This document shows, piece by piece, positions 34,176 to 42,989 of a stretch of 59,152 bases of DNA. Source of the DNA: Erysipelotrichaceae bacterium (GTDB lineage Bacteria; Bacillota_I; Bacilli_A; Erysipelotrichales; Erysipelotrichaceae); the NCBI GenBank assembly GCA_017473335.1, contig JAFULN010000022.1, forward strand, positions 1 through 59,152, in the 5' to 3' direction. Numbering within the stretch: the stretch's first letter is position 1; every line of letters starts with the position of its first letter. Under the pieces are notes generated by a model. The model saw nothing but the letters and a program-made list of their open reading frames with translations, was not told the origin of the DNA and searched no databases. The position numbers and the translations under genes are program-made.

Positions 34176-34556
34176 TCAATATCGTATCATATAATAAATC
34201 ACATAAGCCCAGTTCAATGTTCCATGAAAAATAGCCCATCCAATAGAATGCCATTTGGCATAGGAAATAACTACAGCTAGAATTGCCCCAAGATTGACAC
34301 AATCTTGTACACCTTTTTGAGGATCAAAATTAACCGCAAAATGGACATGAGGCTTTGCCTTGCCATAGATAATGCGTTCAATGGAAACATCAAACACACT
34401 CGCCAACTGAGTAAGTGTATCAACATCAGGCTGTGTTTTCCCATTTTCCCAATTGGATACAGCCTGTCGAGTTACATGGAGTTGTTCTGCCAGCTGTTCT
34501 TGGGACATCTGTTTTTCTTGACGAAGTTTTTTTATACTATTAGCTACTTCACTCAT
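34176..34556 (-). CDS. Short XRE regulator with C-terminal hydrophobic tail
   Basis: The start at 34556 follows GAGGTGA. Residues 1-65 are an XRE helix-turn-helix (LRQEKQMSQEQLAEQLHVTR, QAVSNWENGKTQPD). After a short linker come two hydrophobic stretches, so the protein is probably membrane-tethered. Its DNA-binding domain is similar in style to that at 31026-31769, and the pair may be distant paralogues. 126 residues. Confidence 0.85.
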   Translation of the reverse strand: MSEVANSIKKLRQEKQMSQEQLAEQLHVTRQAVSNWENGKTQPDVDTLTQLASVFDVSIERIIYGKAKPHVHFAVNFDPQKGVQDCVNLGAILAVVISYAKWHSIGWAIFHGTLNWAYVIYYMIRY

Positions 34557-34653
34557 CCGAATCACCTCGCCCTTAGTTTAGCAAGACCCCTATAAAAAAG
34601 CTAGCAATGATTCATTGCACAGTGGGAAACAGCCTATATTACAACCATTTATA

Positions 34654-34686
34654 TAAAAACTGTGGATAATTATAATCCACAGCTTT
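34654..34686 (-). terminator. Intrinsic terminator after the GNAT gene
   Basis: CTGTGGAT pairs with ATCCACAG, with U5 following on the minus strand. Third member of a repeated hairpin family. Confidence 0.85.
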
Positions 34687-34712
34687 CATTTACTTATAAT
34701 TTTAAGTTATTA

Positions 34713-35171
34713 CTAATCCAGTGATGATAACTGAAATTTAAAAATACATTTGTGAGTTTCCCCTTCATTCACTCTCATATCATTGTTTTCTGGTAGTTCC
34801 TTCACCCCAAGAAAATCTCCTTGCAGAAATTCTAATGTTTTTCTAGAAGGCAGATTATCTGGATTACACGTGATATACAAGTAACTCATATCGTGTTTTT
34901 TCGCTAAAGAGAAAAGAAGTTTGCAAGCCTTTGCAGCATAATGATGGCCTCTATATTCCTCTTTGACACTATATCCAATGTGCCCTCCATAGTAAAGCCC
35001 TTCCGTATATCCAATTCTTAAATCACAGGATCCCATGATATTTCCATGCAAATCACATATATGAAAATGATAGGCTGGAACCCAATTTCTATCTAGATTT
35101 GCTTCAGACAATCGGTCGACAATCAATTGAATCTCTTTGCTTTTTAAATCATCAGTATTCAAAAATCTCAT
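34713..35171 (-). CDS. GNAT-family N-acetyltransferase
   Basis: About 152 residues from the ATG at 35171, which has AAAGG at suitable distance. GNAT features are the IGYSVKEEYRGHHYAAKACK acetyl-CoA pyrophosphate loop (R-G-H-x-x-A) and the strand YLYITCNPDNLPSRKTLEFL. It is closest in layout to RimJ/RimL-like enzymes acting on small molecules or protein termini. The substrate is unknown. It follows the DUF1232 gene closely. Confidence 0.9.
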   Translation of the reverse strand: MRFLNTDDLKSKEIQLIVDRLSEANLDRNWVPAYHFHICDLHGNIMGSCDLRIGYTEGLYYGGHIGYSVKEEYRGHHYAAKACKLLFSLAKKHDMSYLYITCNPDNLPSRKTLEFLQGDFLGVKELPENNDMRVNEGETHKCIFKFQLSSLD

Positions 35172-35186
35172 AAAGACCATCCTTTA

Positions 35187-35549
35187 TCACAAAACATAAC
35201 AATCAAAATAATGACTGTCATCCACGTCAAAATAAACGGAATTGCATAATACCATTTTTTGGGGGTTTTCAGTTTGACATATTACTTCTGATTGTACCTT
35301 ACATTCTGCAAACACTGATTCCGGAATCAGTTTTAACGTCAATACAATCAATACAGGAAGTATGATCACATCGTCTAAACAACCAAGTACAGGAATAAAA
35401 TCGGGAATTAGATTTATAGGGGACAAAACACAAACAACAACGATTGCTGCAGAAATTTTCGCATACCACGGTGTTTCTTTTTTCTTTAACGCAAGAAACA
35501 CAGCTGGAATATCTGTCTTCAGTTTATTTGCTCTTTCTTTTAAATTCAT
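35187..35549 (-). CDS. DUF1232 (YkvA) family membrane protein
   Basis: About 120 residues from the ATG at 35549 with GGGTGAT ahead. The DUF1232 core WYAKISAAIVVVCVLSPINL-IPDFIPVLGCLDD is clear, with two hydrophobic segments. The family is widespread and of unknown function. It forms a two-gene unit with the acetyltransferase. Confidence 0.88.
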   Translation of the reverse strand: MNLKERANKLKTDIPAVFLALKKKETPWYAKISAAIVVVCVLSPINLIPDFIPVLGCLDDVIILPVLIVLTLKLIPESVFAECKVQSEVICQTENPQKMVLCNSVYFDVDDSHYFDCYVL

Positions 35550-35621
35550 GGATATATCACCCACATACTGAACTATTCCATTTCACAACTGACACAACAA
35601 TTTATACTTCAAATTATATCA

Positions 35622-35891
35622 CAAAAAAGGCCTCAACTTTTCAGTTAAGGCTTTATATTATCTGCAATTTCCTTTCGTCTTCCTTCAGATTCTGGTACTC
35701 AGCTCACTGCGATTCCTTTCTCCAACACTGTTTCGCTTCACAGCAGCTACTTCAATGTCTCAACATTTTCCTTACGGATTTTAGTTAATTCTCCTTAGCT
35801 TACGCCTTAGGATCAGGATAGTTGGCTTATGAGAATTCATCTTTTACAAGACTCATCTCAGCTGTATTTCTTGGGTACTCCCAAGCAGCTC
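35622..35891 (-). ncRNA. Structured non-coding RNA of ~270 nt (class not certain, possibly raiA-like)
   Basis: A promoter at 35924-35896 and a terminator at 35653-35623 delimit an independent minus-strand transcript with no plausible ORF. Visible hairpins in RNA order: CUUGGG-AGUA-CCCAAG inside AGCUG/CAGCU; AUGAG/CUCAU enclosing UCUU-GUAA-AAGA; GC-GUAA-GC; UCC-GUAA-GGA; AAUGU-UGAG-ACAUU; and CUGU/ACAG. Repeated GNRA loops suggest tertiary docking. Size and habit resemble the raiA RNA class, but I cannot confirm that. RNase P, tmRNA, SRP and 6S signatures are absent. Confidence 0.75.
35623..35653 (-). terminator. Terminator of the structured RNA
   Basis: AGCCTTAAC pairs with GTTGAGGCC (G-U pairs allowed), followed by U6 on the minus strand. 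Confidence 0.88.
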
Positions 35892-35895
35892 GCTT

Positions 35896-35924
35896 ATATT
35901 ATCACCCTAAAATACCCTTTTCAA
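35896..35924 (-). promoter_or_regulatory. Promoter of the structured RNA
   Basis: TTGAAA (35924-35919), 17 bases, TATTAT-like TAATAT (35901-35896). The predicted start is at about 35890, just before the first stem. The stretch 35925-36065 is AT-rich and shows nothing else. Confidence 0.7.
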
Positions 35925-36065
35925 CAACTTTTTTACATATTTTTTTGTTTTTTTCTTATTTTTTCACTTAAAAAGCTTACATTTGGTAACTTATATAACA
36001 AAATTCAAATCTATCTATTTTCTTTGTTCATATTTCTTCTGTTAAAAGACCATTCTCACTTGCTA

Positions 36066-36095
36066 AAAAGTCCCCTATATTTCTATTGAGGACTT
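36066..36095 (-). terminator. Intrinsic terminator of the IolC-like gene
   Basis: AAGTCC...GGACTT followed by U4 on the minus strand, 12 bases after the stop. Confidence 0.7.
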
Positions 36096-36106
36096 AAGAT
36101 GAATAT

Positions 36107-37117
36107 CTAATTGTTATGGATCATTTCTCCATATTGTCTTTTTTCTTCTTCTATAAATTCTATCAACTCGGACAGTTTAGGCATATGTGCACTGCATGAT
36201 GGACTGGCAACAACCATTGCAGCTGCTGCACTTCCTCTTTCTAAACAAATTGAAAGTTCTAATCCACCCATCAAGCTATACAGAAATGCTGATGCATATG
36301 CATCACCACCCCCAAACCCTTTCTGCAATTGAACAGGGAAAGGTTTAATTGTATAACATTGTCCATCATTTGCATATGCTGTCGAGCCATCTTTTCCATG
36401 TTTAATCACAACGATTTTAGCACCTTTTGCATGCCAATAAGCAGCTGAAGCTTTATCATCTGAATTAGGATTTACCAATCGTTCCATCAAATCAAATTCT
36501 TCACGTGAACCAAGAATGATATCTGCATGAGATGACATTTCTGCATAATACACAGAAACTTCATCCAAATTATTCCAGTTCTGAGGACGGTAATCTATAT
36601 CGAATACAATACGTACATTATACCTGTGTGCTAAGTGAACTGCTTTAAATGCAGCTTCTCTTGATGGTGACATACTAAGTGCAGTACCAGAAATCAACAG
36701 TAACTTGCTTTGAGCAATGTATTCTTCACTGATGTCTTCAACACTCAAATGAAGATCTGCAGTATTATTACGATACATCAACAAACTACTGCTTTGATCT
36801 GAAAGAACTTCAGTAAACGCAAGTCCTAGATTTTCTTTTCCTTTTGCGATATGTGATGTATCAACACCTTCATTTTTTAAGAAATCAACAACAAAAGTTC
36901 CAAACTGATCATCAGACACTTTACCAAGAAAACCTATTTTACCACCTAGACGAGCCCATCCTGCTGCAATATTGGCAGGAGATCCACCTACATACCAGCT
37001 AAATGTTTGAGCCTTATTTAATGGACAATGTTTCTGTTCAGGATAGAAATCAATGGCAATACGGCCAAGCATAATCGCATCAAGCGAACGATTTTTTTCA
37101 AATTCAACAATTGACAT
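36107..37117 (-). CDS. iolC: PfkB-family sugar kinase, IolC-like (5-dehydro-2-deoxygluconokinase)
   Basis: 336 residues of ribokinase fold. The N-terminal sugar-binding motif is SWYVGGSPANIAAGWARLGG, and the C-terminal ATP/catalytic motif is KGFGGGDAYASAFLYS, with Asp as base. FDIDYRPQNW and the overall length point to IolC of inositol catabolism. No other iol gene is nearby, so the assignment rests on sequence alone. Own promoter region and terminator. Confidence 0.8.
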   Translation of the reverse strand: MSIVEFEKNRSLDAIMLGRIAIDFYPEQKHCPLNKAQTFSWYVGGSPANIAAGWARLGGKIGFLGKVSDDQFGTFVVDFLKNEGVDTSHIAKGKENLGLAFTEVLSDQSSSLLMYRNNTADLHLSVEDISEEYIAQSKLLLISGTALSMSPSREAAFKAVHLAHRYNVRIVFDIDYRPQNWNNLDEVSVYYAEMSSHADIILGSREEFDLMERLVNPNSDDKASAAYWHAKGAKIVVIKHGKDGSTAYANDGQCYTIKPFPVQLQKGFGGGDAYASAFLYSLMGGLELSICLERGSAAAAMVVASPSCSAHMPKLSELIEFIEEEKRQYGEMIHNN

Positions 37118-37214
37118 AATGATATGAATCCTTCCATTTATAACGCAATAATAACATCCTAATTATTTATAGTAAAGATTGTACAGTCACATAATATTTC
37201 TTCTGCTAATTCCC

Positions 37215-37246
37215 ATAAAAAATGACGAACTTTTTTGTTCGTCATT
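37215..37246 (-). terminator. Intrinsic terminator of the Na/Pi symporter gene
   Basis: AATGACGAAC pairs with GTTCGTCATT around A6, then U6 on the minus strand. Confidence 0.92.
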
Positions 37247-37279
37247 ATCACGAATATAATAAATGATTTACTTATAATC

Positions 37280-39112
37280 TTATTCTATTCCTTTTAGTGG
37301 ATCAATATACTGTTTAATACGTGCATTACGCATTTCACTATATTTCATACCACCATTTTTATGCATGTTATGCAAGAACTCATGATGATTCAAAAGAATA
37401 TCCTGATTATCCTGTGCAAGCATTAACACTGCAATTGAAGAACACTGGTCAGAAGCTCTTTCAAAATAAGTCAAAGCTTCCATGAATACCAACCCTGAGC
37501 TGATTGAACATTCACCATTCTTTAATCGTTTTGTATGTTTTGCTCTTAAAAGCATAACCATATCATCAATTGTTTCTTCCAAAGGTTCAATCATTTCAGC
37601 TTTATTTAAATCATTTTCTTCTAAAGCACCAACAGTAATATCGATAATCTCATTGACTGCAGAAGTCAAAATATCCAATTCTTTCAGTGCCATTTCAGAG
37701 AAGGATGAACCATCCTTCTTTAAAGATTCACCCAGCTCATCCAGATTCGTTGCATAATCCCCAATTCTTTCCAGATTAGGAACTGTTTGAAGCATCATTT
37801 CAAGGCGATGATTTTCTGTTTCATTTTCAATATTTTTACTTAATCCAATCATAAATTTAGAAGATGAATCCGCAAACAGGTCAAGTTCATTTTCTTCTTC
37901 ATTAATGATTGTTGTTAAACCTTCAGTATAATTGATCAGCTGCTGACAGCCTCTTTTGAAGTTCTCTTTCACAATGCCAGCCATAGCTGCAACCGCCTTG
38001 CTAGTTTCAGAAACAGCCACAGCAGGAGAAATAATTAAGTTTTCACTCAAAGTATGCAGTTCAGGATGCTTAATTTCCTGTGGTGCATCATCTTTCACAA
38101 TGAAACAAGACAGCTTCACAAGATAATCTGCAAATGGAATCAGGATGACAGCAGTCAGCAGATTGAAAACTGTCTGGAAGTCAGCGATTCCGCCTCCATC
38201 AACAACACGAACCCAGAACGCTGAGCCGAACACTTCAAAATGCTGCATAACGCTCATCGCAATAAAGAAGCCAATTGTCCCAATTGTATTAAATGCTATA
38301 TGAACTACACCTGTACGCTTTGCATCTTTGGATGTACCAATCGAACAAACCATTGCAGTTGTTACACAAGTACCAATATTAATACCCATAATAATTGGAT
38401 AAGCCATCGCAAATGTAACCACGACTGCATTTGGATCACTCAGTGCTGCTGTAGCAGTCGCAGCAGCTACAGTCTGCAGCATACCCACAGTCGCTGAAGA
38501 ACTCTGAACAATAACAGTCAGCACAAGACCAAACAATAAACCAAGAATTGGATTGCTTAAATAAGTCAGAAAAGACTCAAATACATCTGTTCCAATCAAT
38601 GGCTTTACACCACTTGTCATCAGATTTAAACCAACAAACAAAACCCCAAACCCAATACAGATATCTCCAATTGGTTTTGCAGATTTCTTTTTCACAAACA
38701 TGATTAGTACAATACCAATCACTAAGGCAATTGGTGCTAATGTATCTGTATCAAACAGCCAAAGCAGCCAGTTACCACCATCAGATTCTACAAATCCTAA
38801 ACGAATAATCTGAGCAGTTACTGTTGTCCCAATATTGGCCCCCATTACAATGGATACGGCCTGTTTTAAGTTCAGTACACCTGCCCCAATCAACGCAACA
38901 GTTAATACAATAGTCGCTGTAGAGCTCTGAATCACTGCAGTTACAAGGCATCCAGTTAAAACACCCACGACTACATTTCCAGTTACTTTTTCAAGTACTC
39001 TCTTTAAAGCTTCACCAGAACTGTTTTTTAACCCATCCCCCATGACTTCAATGCCATAGAGAAACATTGCTAAACCACCGAGAAGTTCAATGATTGCACT
39101 TACAAATGTCAT
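37280..39112 (-). CDS. Na+/phosphate cotransporter with C-terminal PhoU-like domain
   Basis: 610 residues. Residues 1-320 hold two Na/Pi-cotransporter repeats, each with the substrate motif TAVIQSSTAT and VIVQSSSATVGM plus GANIGTTVTA and GINIGTCVTTAM. Residues 350-560 form PhoU-like helices (NLERIGDYATNLDELG). Bacterial NptA/YjbB proteins of this layout import or balance phosphate at low affinity. It complements the high-affinity Pst system at 26-30 kb. No Pho box was noticed upstream. Confidence 0.93.
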   Translation of the reverse strand: MTFVSAIIELLGGLAMFLYGIEVMGDGLKNSSGEALKRVLEKVTGNVVVGVLTGCLVTAVIQSSTATIVLTVALIGAGVLNLKQAVSIVMGANIGTTVTAQIIRLGFVESDGGNWLLWLFDTDTLAPIALVIGIVLIMFVKKKSAKPIGDICIGFGVLFVGLNLMTSGVKPLIGTDVFESFLTYLSNPILGLLFGLVLTVIVQSSSATVGMLQTVAAATATAALSDPNAVVVTFAMAYPIIMGINIGTCVTTAMVCSIGTSKDAKRTGVVHIAFNTIGTIGFFIAMSVMQHFEVFGSAFWVRVVDGGGIADFQTVFNLLTAVILIPFADYLVKLSCFIVKDDAPQEIKHPELHTLSENLIISPAVAVSETSKAVAAMAGIVKENFKRGCQQLINYTEGLTTIINEEENELDLFADSSSKFMIGLSKNIENETENHRLEMMLQTVPNLERIGDYATNLDELGESLKKDGSSFSEMALKELDILTSAVNEIIDITVGALEENDLNKAEMIEPLEETIDDMVMLLRAKHTKRLKNGECSISSGLVFMEALTYFERASDQCSSIAVLMLAQDNQDILLNHHEFLHNMHKNGGMKYSEMRNARIKQYIDPLKGIE

Positions 39113-39258
39113 AATTTATCCCCATCCCTTTAATTCATCTTATATAGATGAAATTATTATAACATTATTCAGCTCTATATGTACTAACATTATTTATTAG
39201 ATTGTAAAAGTAATTCTTGCAATTTTCATAGCACTCATCATGAAATCTCTTCATTCGG

Positions 39259-40284
39259 TTAACCCTTGTTGATGCATTCTGTTTCTAATCTGCTTATTTC
39301 TTGTTTCAGTTCATCCACCAATTCGCCCTTTGTGATGTTCCATTCATCTTTTAACAGCATTAATTCTCTTTGACATGCAGTGATTGCCTGACGATAGTTA
39401 CCCATGCACTTATGCAAACAGCGTATACTCGCCAGCATATCTGTGACTCTTGGTTTTGGAGCAGTTGCAAATGCCTGTTCATAAATCTCAACCGCTTCTT
39501 CATAGTTTCTGTTGTATGCATAGCGATTCGCAGTTTCCATCAACATTCTCCAATCATTGCAATACTCTTGAATCAGCTTTTGATAATCATTCACAACATT
39601 GTCAAATCCTTCTTGCTTCTCTTTGATCCACATTCGATAAAATGCATCAAGTTCTAGATTTGATTCATTTAACACTGTCGTTGCTTCATCAAATCGACAA
39701 TCCGCAATCAAATTATCCAATAAATACAGTTTTGTCCTTTGATTCTCTGAATGATTACGAATCAGTTTCTGATAGTGTTCAATCAATTTATAGTGAGTTC
39801 CAATATTCCAGTCATTCGCATGACCATAAGAAGCATTGGTCAATGTATTCAAATCAAACTTGTTATCTGGTTTCAATTCCAATGCATCTAATGCATAATG
39901 TACAGCTTTATCATTCAGTCGACAGGCATGAAAATGATACAAATCTGCTAATGTAGATTTAGCTCTATGATTCTTTGGATTCTTCTTTATTTCTTTCAAC
40001 AGGAAATCTTCATAATGTTCAAATAGCTCATTCTGAAGTGCTTTCCCATTTTCAATCATTTTTTCAATTCGTTCATACTCTAAATCCATTGGATAATCAA
40101 ACAGTTCATCAATTGTAATTCCAAAATAGGATGCAATCACCGGAAGCTGACTAATATCAGGAGAAGATGCTTCACTTTCCCACTTGCTGACAGCCTGAGC
40201 ACTCACATGAAACACCTCTGCCACCTCTGTTTGAGAAAGACCCTTTTTCATTCTTAATGCTTTGATTCGTGTACCAATACTCAT
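39259..40284 (-). CDS. XRE regulator with TPR domain
   Basis: The ATG at 40284 is preceded by GGAGG, giving 341 residues. N-terminal XRE domain (LRMKKGLSQTEVAEVFHVSA, QAVSKWESEASSPD), then a linker and about 230 residues of helical pairs with TPR character (ALDALELKPDNKFDLNTLTN; NYEEAVEIYEQAFATAPKP). TPR-coupled XRE proteins often respond to peptides or partner proteins. Monocistronic between the Na/Pi symporter and a small membrane gene. Confidence 0.88.
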   Translation of the reverse strand: MSIGTRIKALRMKKGLSQTEVAEVFHVSAQAVSKWESEASSPDISQLPVIASYFGITIDELFDYPMDLEYERIEKMIENGKALQNELFEHYEDFLLKEIKKNPKNHRAKSTLADLYHFHACRLNDKAVHYALDALELKPDNKFDLNTLTNASYGHANDWNIGTHYKLIEHYQKLIRNHSENQRTKLYLLDNLIADCRFDEATTVLNESNLELDAFYRMWIKEKQEGFDNVVNDYQKLIQEYCNDWRMLMETANRYAYNRNYEEAVEIYEQAFATAPKPRVTDMLASIRCLHKCMGNYRQAITACQRELMLLKDEWNITKGELVDELKQEISRLETECINKG

Positions 40285-40423
40285 AATTTCCTCCATTTCA
40301 TAGAAGATCTGCGCAGTTCTTTTACAATTCCAGTTTATCACACACATTTCAACTTACAATTGATTTATAGTTGTCTTTTTTAAATCCCTGGTTGAAAGAA
40401 TATTCTCTTTCCCTTAACACATA

Positions 40424-40448
40424 AAAAGACCACCCGTAGGCAGTCTTT
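40424..40448 (-). terminator. Intrinsic terminator of the 63-aa/DUF3137-like gene pair
   Basis: AGACTGCC pairs with GGTGGTCT around TACG, followed by U5 on the minus strand. Confidence 0.75.
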
Positions 40449-40457
40449 CTACTTGTT

Positions 40458-40649
40458 TTATTCTGTAGAATCTTTTTTATTCTTTGAAAATGCATCAAAC
40501 AGTTCAGCATTAGATGCTACTGGTGCTCTCATACTTCGATAATGCACCTTTTCTTTTGAGCCTGAGTGTTGTTTTTTGATATACTCAACAACCCACCAGA
40601 TAGCACAACAAAGCACAATTAACATCCATAAAATAACTGCTCCACCCAT
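40458..40649 (-). CDS. Small single-pass membrane protein, 63 aa
   Basis: One hydrophobic helix at residues 4-22 (AVILWMLIVLCCAIWWVVEY) with a basic cytoplasmic-looking tail. GAGGTG lies seven bases before the ATG. It is 37 bases downstream of the DUF3137-like gene and shares its terminator. I do not recognise a family. The position and clean ribosome site support a real gene. Confidence 0.65.
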   Translation of the reverse strand: MGGAVILWMLIVLCCAIWWVVEYIKKQHSGSKEKVHYRSMRAPVASNAELFDAFSKNKKDSTE

Positions 40650-40686
40650 ACTAACACCTCACTATCTTCTTGTTAAACATCCAAAT

Positions 40687-41523
40687 TTATTCGCAGACTT
40701 CCAGAATCAAATTATTGATTTCTTTCATCTGTTTTTCCATACGTTCAATCAAGGCAGGATTTACTGGAGATGACAAACTTGGTGCTGCAATGGATGTATA
40801 TCTTGGGATTGCCAGATGCAGCCAGCCATCCACAATTCCAAACACAACATCAGGATGTTTCCTTTGTATCTTCATCATCTTTGTTTTTAACTCATCAGTA
40901 AGCACTACTTCTTCTTGGCACTCTTCACAGCGAACCTTAAACATAGAATCAAAACATCTCTCAGATTCATTCACTATTAATGCAGAAATCGAATCTCCTG
41001 AAGCCACTACTTTTCCATGAGTGGGTTCTGTTAGTTTCTTCATGAAATACATTCCAGAGAAAATCGTCATATGCTGAGGAACACCTGCTCTTAATCCATA
41101 AATCTCATGATTTTTGTAGGCAGAGACAAATGACATTTTAAACTCAGACTCTTTACAAGTTCCTTCTATCAAATCTCGACTGCTAAACCCATCTGAACCC
41201 TCAATAATTCCCCACTTCTGCAAGTCAAAACAATCAATCCCTTTACCATATTCAATATAGGTCAATTGAATTCTTTGATCAAATAAATGAGTTAAGAATG
41301 AAGATCTAAATTCATCAATATATATCGAAGATTGTCTTTGTGATGTGATCAGCATCATCAATAAACCAGCTATCACAAAGATAGGTGTCAAGGAATGTTT
41401 CAGAGCAGTTTTAGAACCTAGCTCTAAAACTGCAGTAATCACAATGATAGAGATACACAAGATATTTGTCGACTTAACTTTCCACTGACAGTACCTTCTT
41501 AATTCTTCAATCTCTTTCAGCAT
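40687..41523 (-). CDS. DUF3137-like membrane protein
   Basis: 278 residues. Two hydrophobic helices at about 20-62, then a soluble domain with FSGMYFMKKL, MFKVRCEECQEEVVLTDEL and VVFGIVDGWLHLAIPRYTS, whose order resembles the DUF3137 fold. Two close cysteines (CEEC) might bind metal, which is unusual. Function unknown. Forms an operon with the 63-aa gene downstream. Confidence 0.7.
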   Translation of the reverse strand: MLKEIEELRRYCQWKVKSTNILCISIIVITAVLELGSKTALKHSLTPIFVIAGLLMMLITSQRQSSIYIDEFRSSFLTHLFDQRIQLTYIEYGKGIDCFDLQKWGIIEGSDGFSSRDLIEGTCKESEFKMSFVSAYKNHEIYGLRAGVPQHMTIFSGMYFMKKLTEPTHGKVVASGDSISALIVNESERCFDSMFKVRCEECQEEVVLTDELKTKMMKIQRKHPDVVFGIVDGWLHLAIPRYTSIAAPSLSSPVNPALIERMEKQMKEINNLILEVCE

Positions 41524-41629
41524 GAGTTCACCTCGTCTTGCGATTATTGTGCAAAAATGAATTATCCATCTCTTCTAATTTTTATATATCATATCCACAT
41601 CTAAAAAACAAGCCACACATGTGACTTGT

Positions 41630-42241
41630 CTATAAACACTTCTTTTGATAGTACTCAAATGCCTTAGGAAGAAACTGCCAGCTTAAATAAGACAAGATTC
41701 CAGGCACAAACACAAGAATAGGAACCATAAATAAAATCAGAAGTCCTGGTATAACCAAATGAAGAATCAACATCATCAATGCATAGTAAGGACACTTTAA
41801 TCCAAAATGCAGTGATATTATGATGGTTTGTTTAACTCCCTGTGTCAACTCGGCAGGTACAATCACAAAAGACATTGTCATCTCATACACAATCACCATT
41901 AAACTGATTGTTACAATGGTTGTACCCAAAATCTGAATCCAGCTGGAAGACTCTCCATAAAACAATAAATCAAAGCTTAGCACTAAAATGAGCACTAAAT
42001 TGATTATCCAAATCAAAGTAGATTGCTTAAAGTAAGTCTTAAATGCAGAAAAGTAATTTCTGAAGATTTTTTTATCTTCCTGTACGACATACAGCATCAT
42101 TGCCTTATGCATCGCACTCATTGATGCACCAACAGTAAATACAGGCAAACTAAAGATTACACCTAAAAAACCCAGCACCAGCATGTGTGTCAGTCTTTCA
42201 CTCCACAGTGTTACAAACTCTTTATCTATTTTCTTACTCAT
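41630..42241 (-). CDS. YesL/DUF624 family membrane protein
   Basis: 203 residues from the ATG at 42241 with GAGGAAA ahead. Five to six helices with the DUF624 start LTHMLVLGFLGVIFSLPVFT-VGASMSAMHKAM. YesL-like proteins often accompany sugar ABC transporters, but none is near. Downstream bases 41524-41629 show nothing beyond spacer. Function unknown. Confidence 0.85.
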   Translation of the reverse strand: MSKKIDKEFVTLWSERLTHMLVLGFLGVIFSLPVFTVGASMSAMHKAMMLYVVQEDKKIFRNYFSAFKTYFKQSTLIWIINLVLILVLSFDLLFYGESSSWIQILGTTIVTISLMVIVYEMTMSFVIVPAELTQGVKQTIIISLHFGLKCPYYALMMLILHLVIPGLLILFMVPILVFVPGILSYLSWQFLPKAFEYYQKKCL

Positions 42242-42326
42242 GAAGTTTCCTCTTTTCAATTCTTAAACCATTGTATCACAAAACTTAGAAACCATTATAT
42301 AATAATCGTAATGAAGGGGTACAACT

Positions 42327-42617
42327 ATGAATCCATCTAATCAAGTATTAATGAATGCAATCACAGAAACACTCGACAAAATTCTAGCCAATCCATCACA
42401 AAAAAATTCACAGCTCAACAATCAGTATCTTATCCTGTTAAACAAACTATCCATGCGTAAACCAACTGCTGATATCATCAATTTTGGCATACGTACAATG
42501 TATCGCATCTTTGTTGCAGGTATGCAGTGCTACGATGATCAGCGAAGCTATTTATCCAAACTGGCAACAGATACTGTAGCCTATTTTCGATTTGATGAAA
42601 GAGAAAATGAATCATGA
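42327..42617 (+). CDS. Hypothetical protein, 96 aa
   Basis: Plus-strand gene with GAAGGGG before the ATG and a good AT-rich promoter region just upstream. The product is soluble and helical (NQVLMNAITETLDKILANPS); no family is recognised. Its stop overlaps the next start by four bases. Together they form a small two-gene plus-strand operon, convergent with osmC. Confidence 0.7.
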   Translation: MNPSNQVLMNAITETLDKILANPSQKNSQLNNQYLILLNKLSMRKPTADIINFGIRTMYRIFVAGMQCYDDQRSYLSKLATDTVAYFRFDERENES

Positions 42618-42955
42618 AAGTCATAGATGTTTATAAACAATATTTCAAGGCAGACTGTCTATTTAATGATATTCAGCGCAATGCTGTATCTGTTACATTG
42701 ACCGCAACATCTGATCAAGGGATGATTCAATACGAAGTGACTCTGTCTTTTTTTCCACATAGCACACCAGATGATTTCTCTATTAGTTATGATGCTTATA
42801 TTTCCAAGGAAATATATCATGACAAAGGAAGGCGCTCTAAAAAGCGTGAAGTTCAATTTTTGTCAGAAATCAAAATACACGCAAATGAACTCGCACAATC
42901 CATGAATTCACACATCAACTGGGAAGCCCCTCTCATCGAAGCCAGATATGACTAG
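42614..42955 (+). CDS. Hypothetical protein, 113 aa
   Basis: Overlaps the upstream gene by ATGA. The product looks like a small alpha/beta protein with a basic KGRRSKKREVQF patch in the middle and no membrane segment or signal. I do not recognise a family. Translational coupling suggests that it acts together with the 96-aa protein. The shared terminator follows directly. Confidence 0.7.
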   Translation: MKVIDVYKQYFKADCLFNDIQRNAVSVTLTATSDQGMIQYEVTLSFFPHSTPDDFSISYDAYISKEIYHDKGRRSKKREVQFLSEIKIHANELAQSMNSHINWEAPLIEARYD

Positions 42956-42988
42956 AAAAAACAGTCCTCTCTTGTGGGGACTGTTTTT
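42956..42988. terminator. Bidirectional terminator between convergent operons
   Basis: AAAACAGTCC pairs with GGACTGTTTT, and A- and T-runs flank both sides, so it can end the plus-strand pair and the minus-strand uvrA-to-osmC operon. Confidence 0.9.
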
Positions 42989-42989
42989 C

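Noticed and set aside
35829-36089. Plus-strand 86-codon frame over the structured RNA promoter
   Set aside because: Antisense to the RNA unit, extremely rich in Phe and Leu, and without ribosome site.
40285-40347. Upstream extension of the XRE-TPR protein by 21 codons
   Set aside because: The internal ATG at 40284 has the GGAGG box and aligns with the normal start of the XRE domain.
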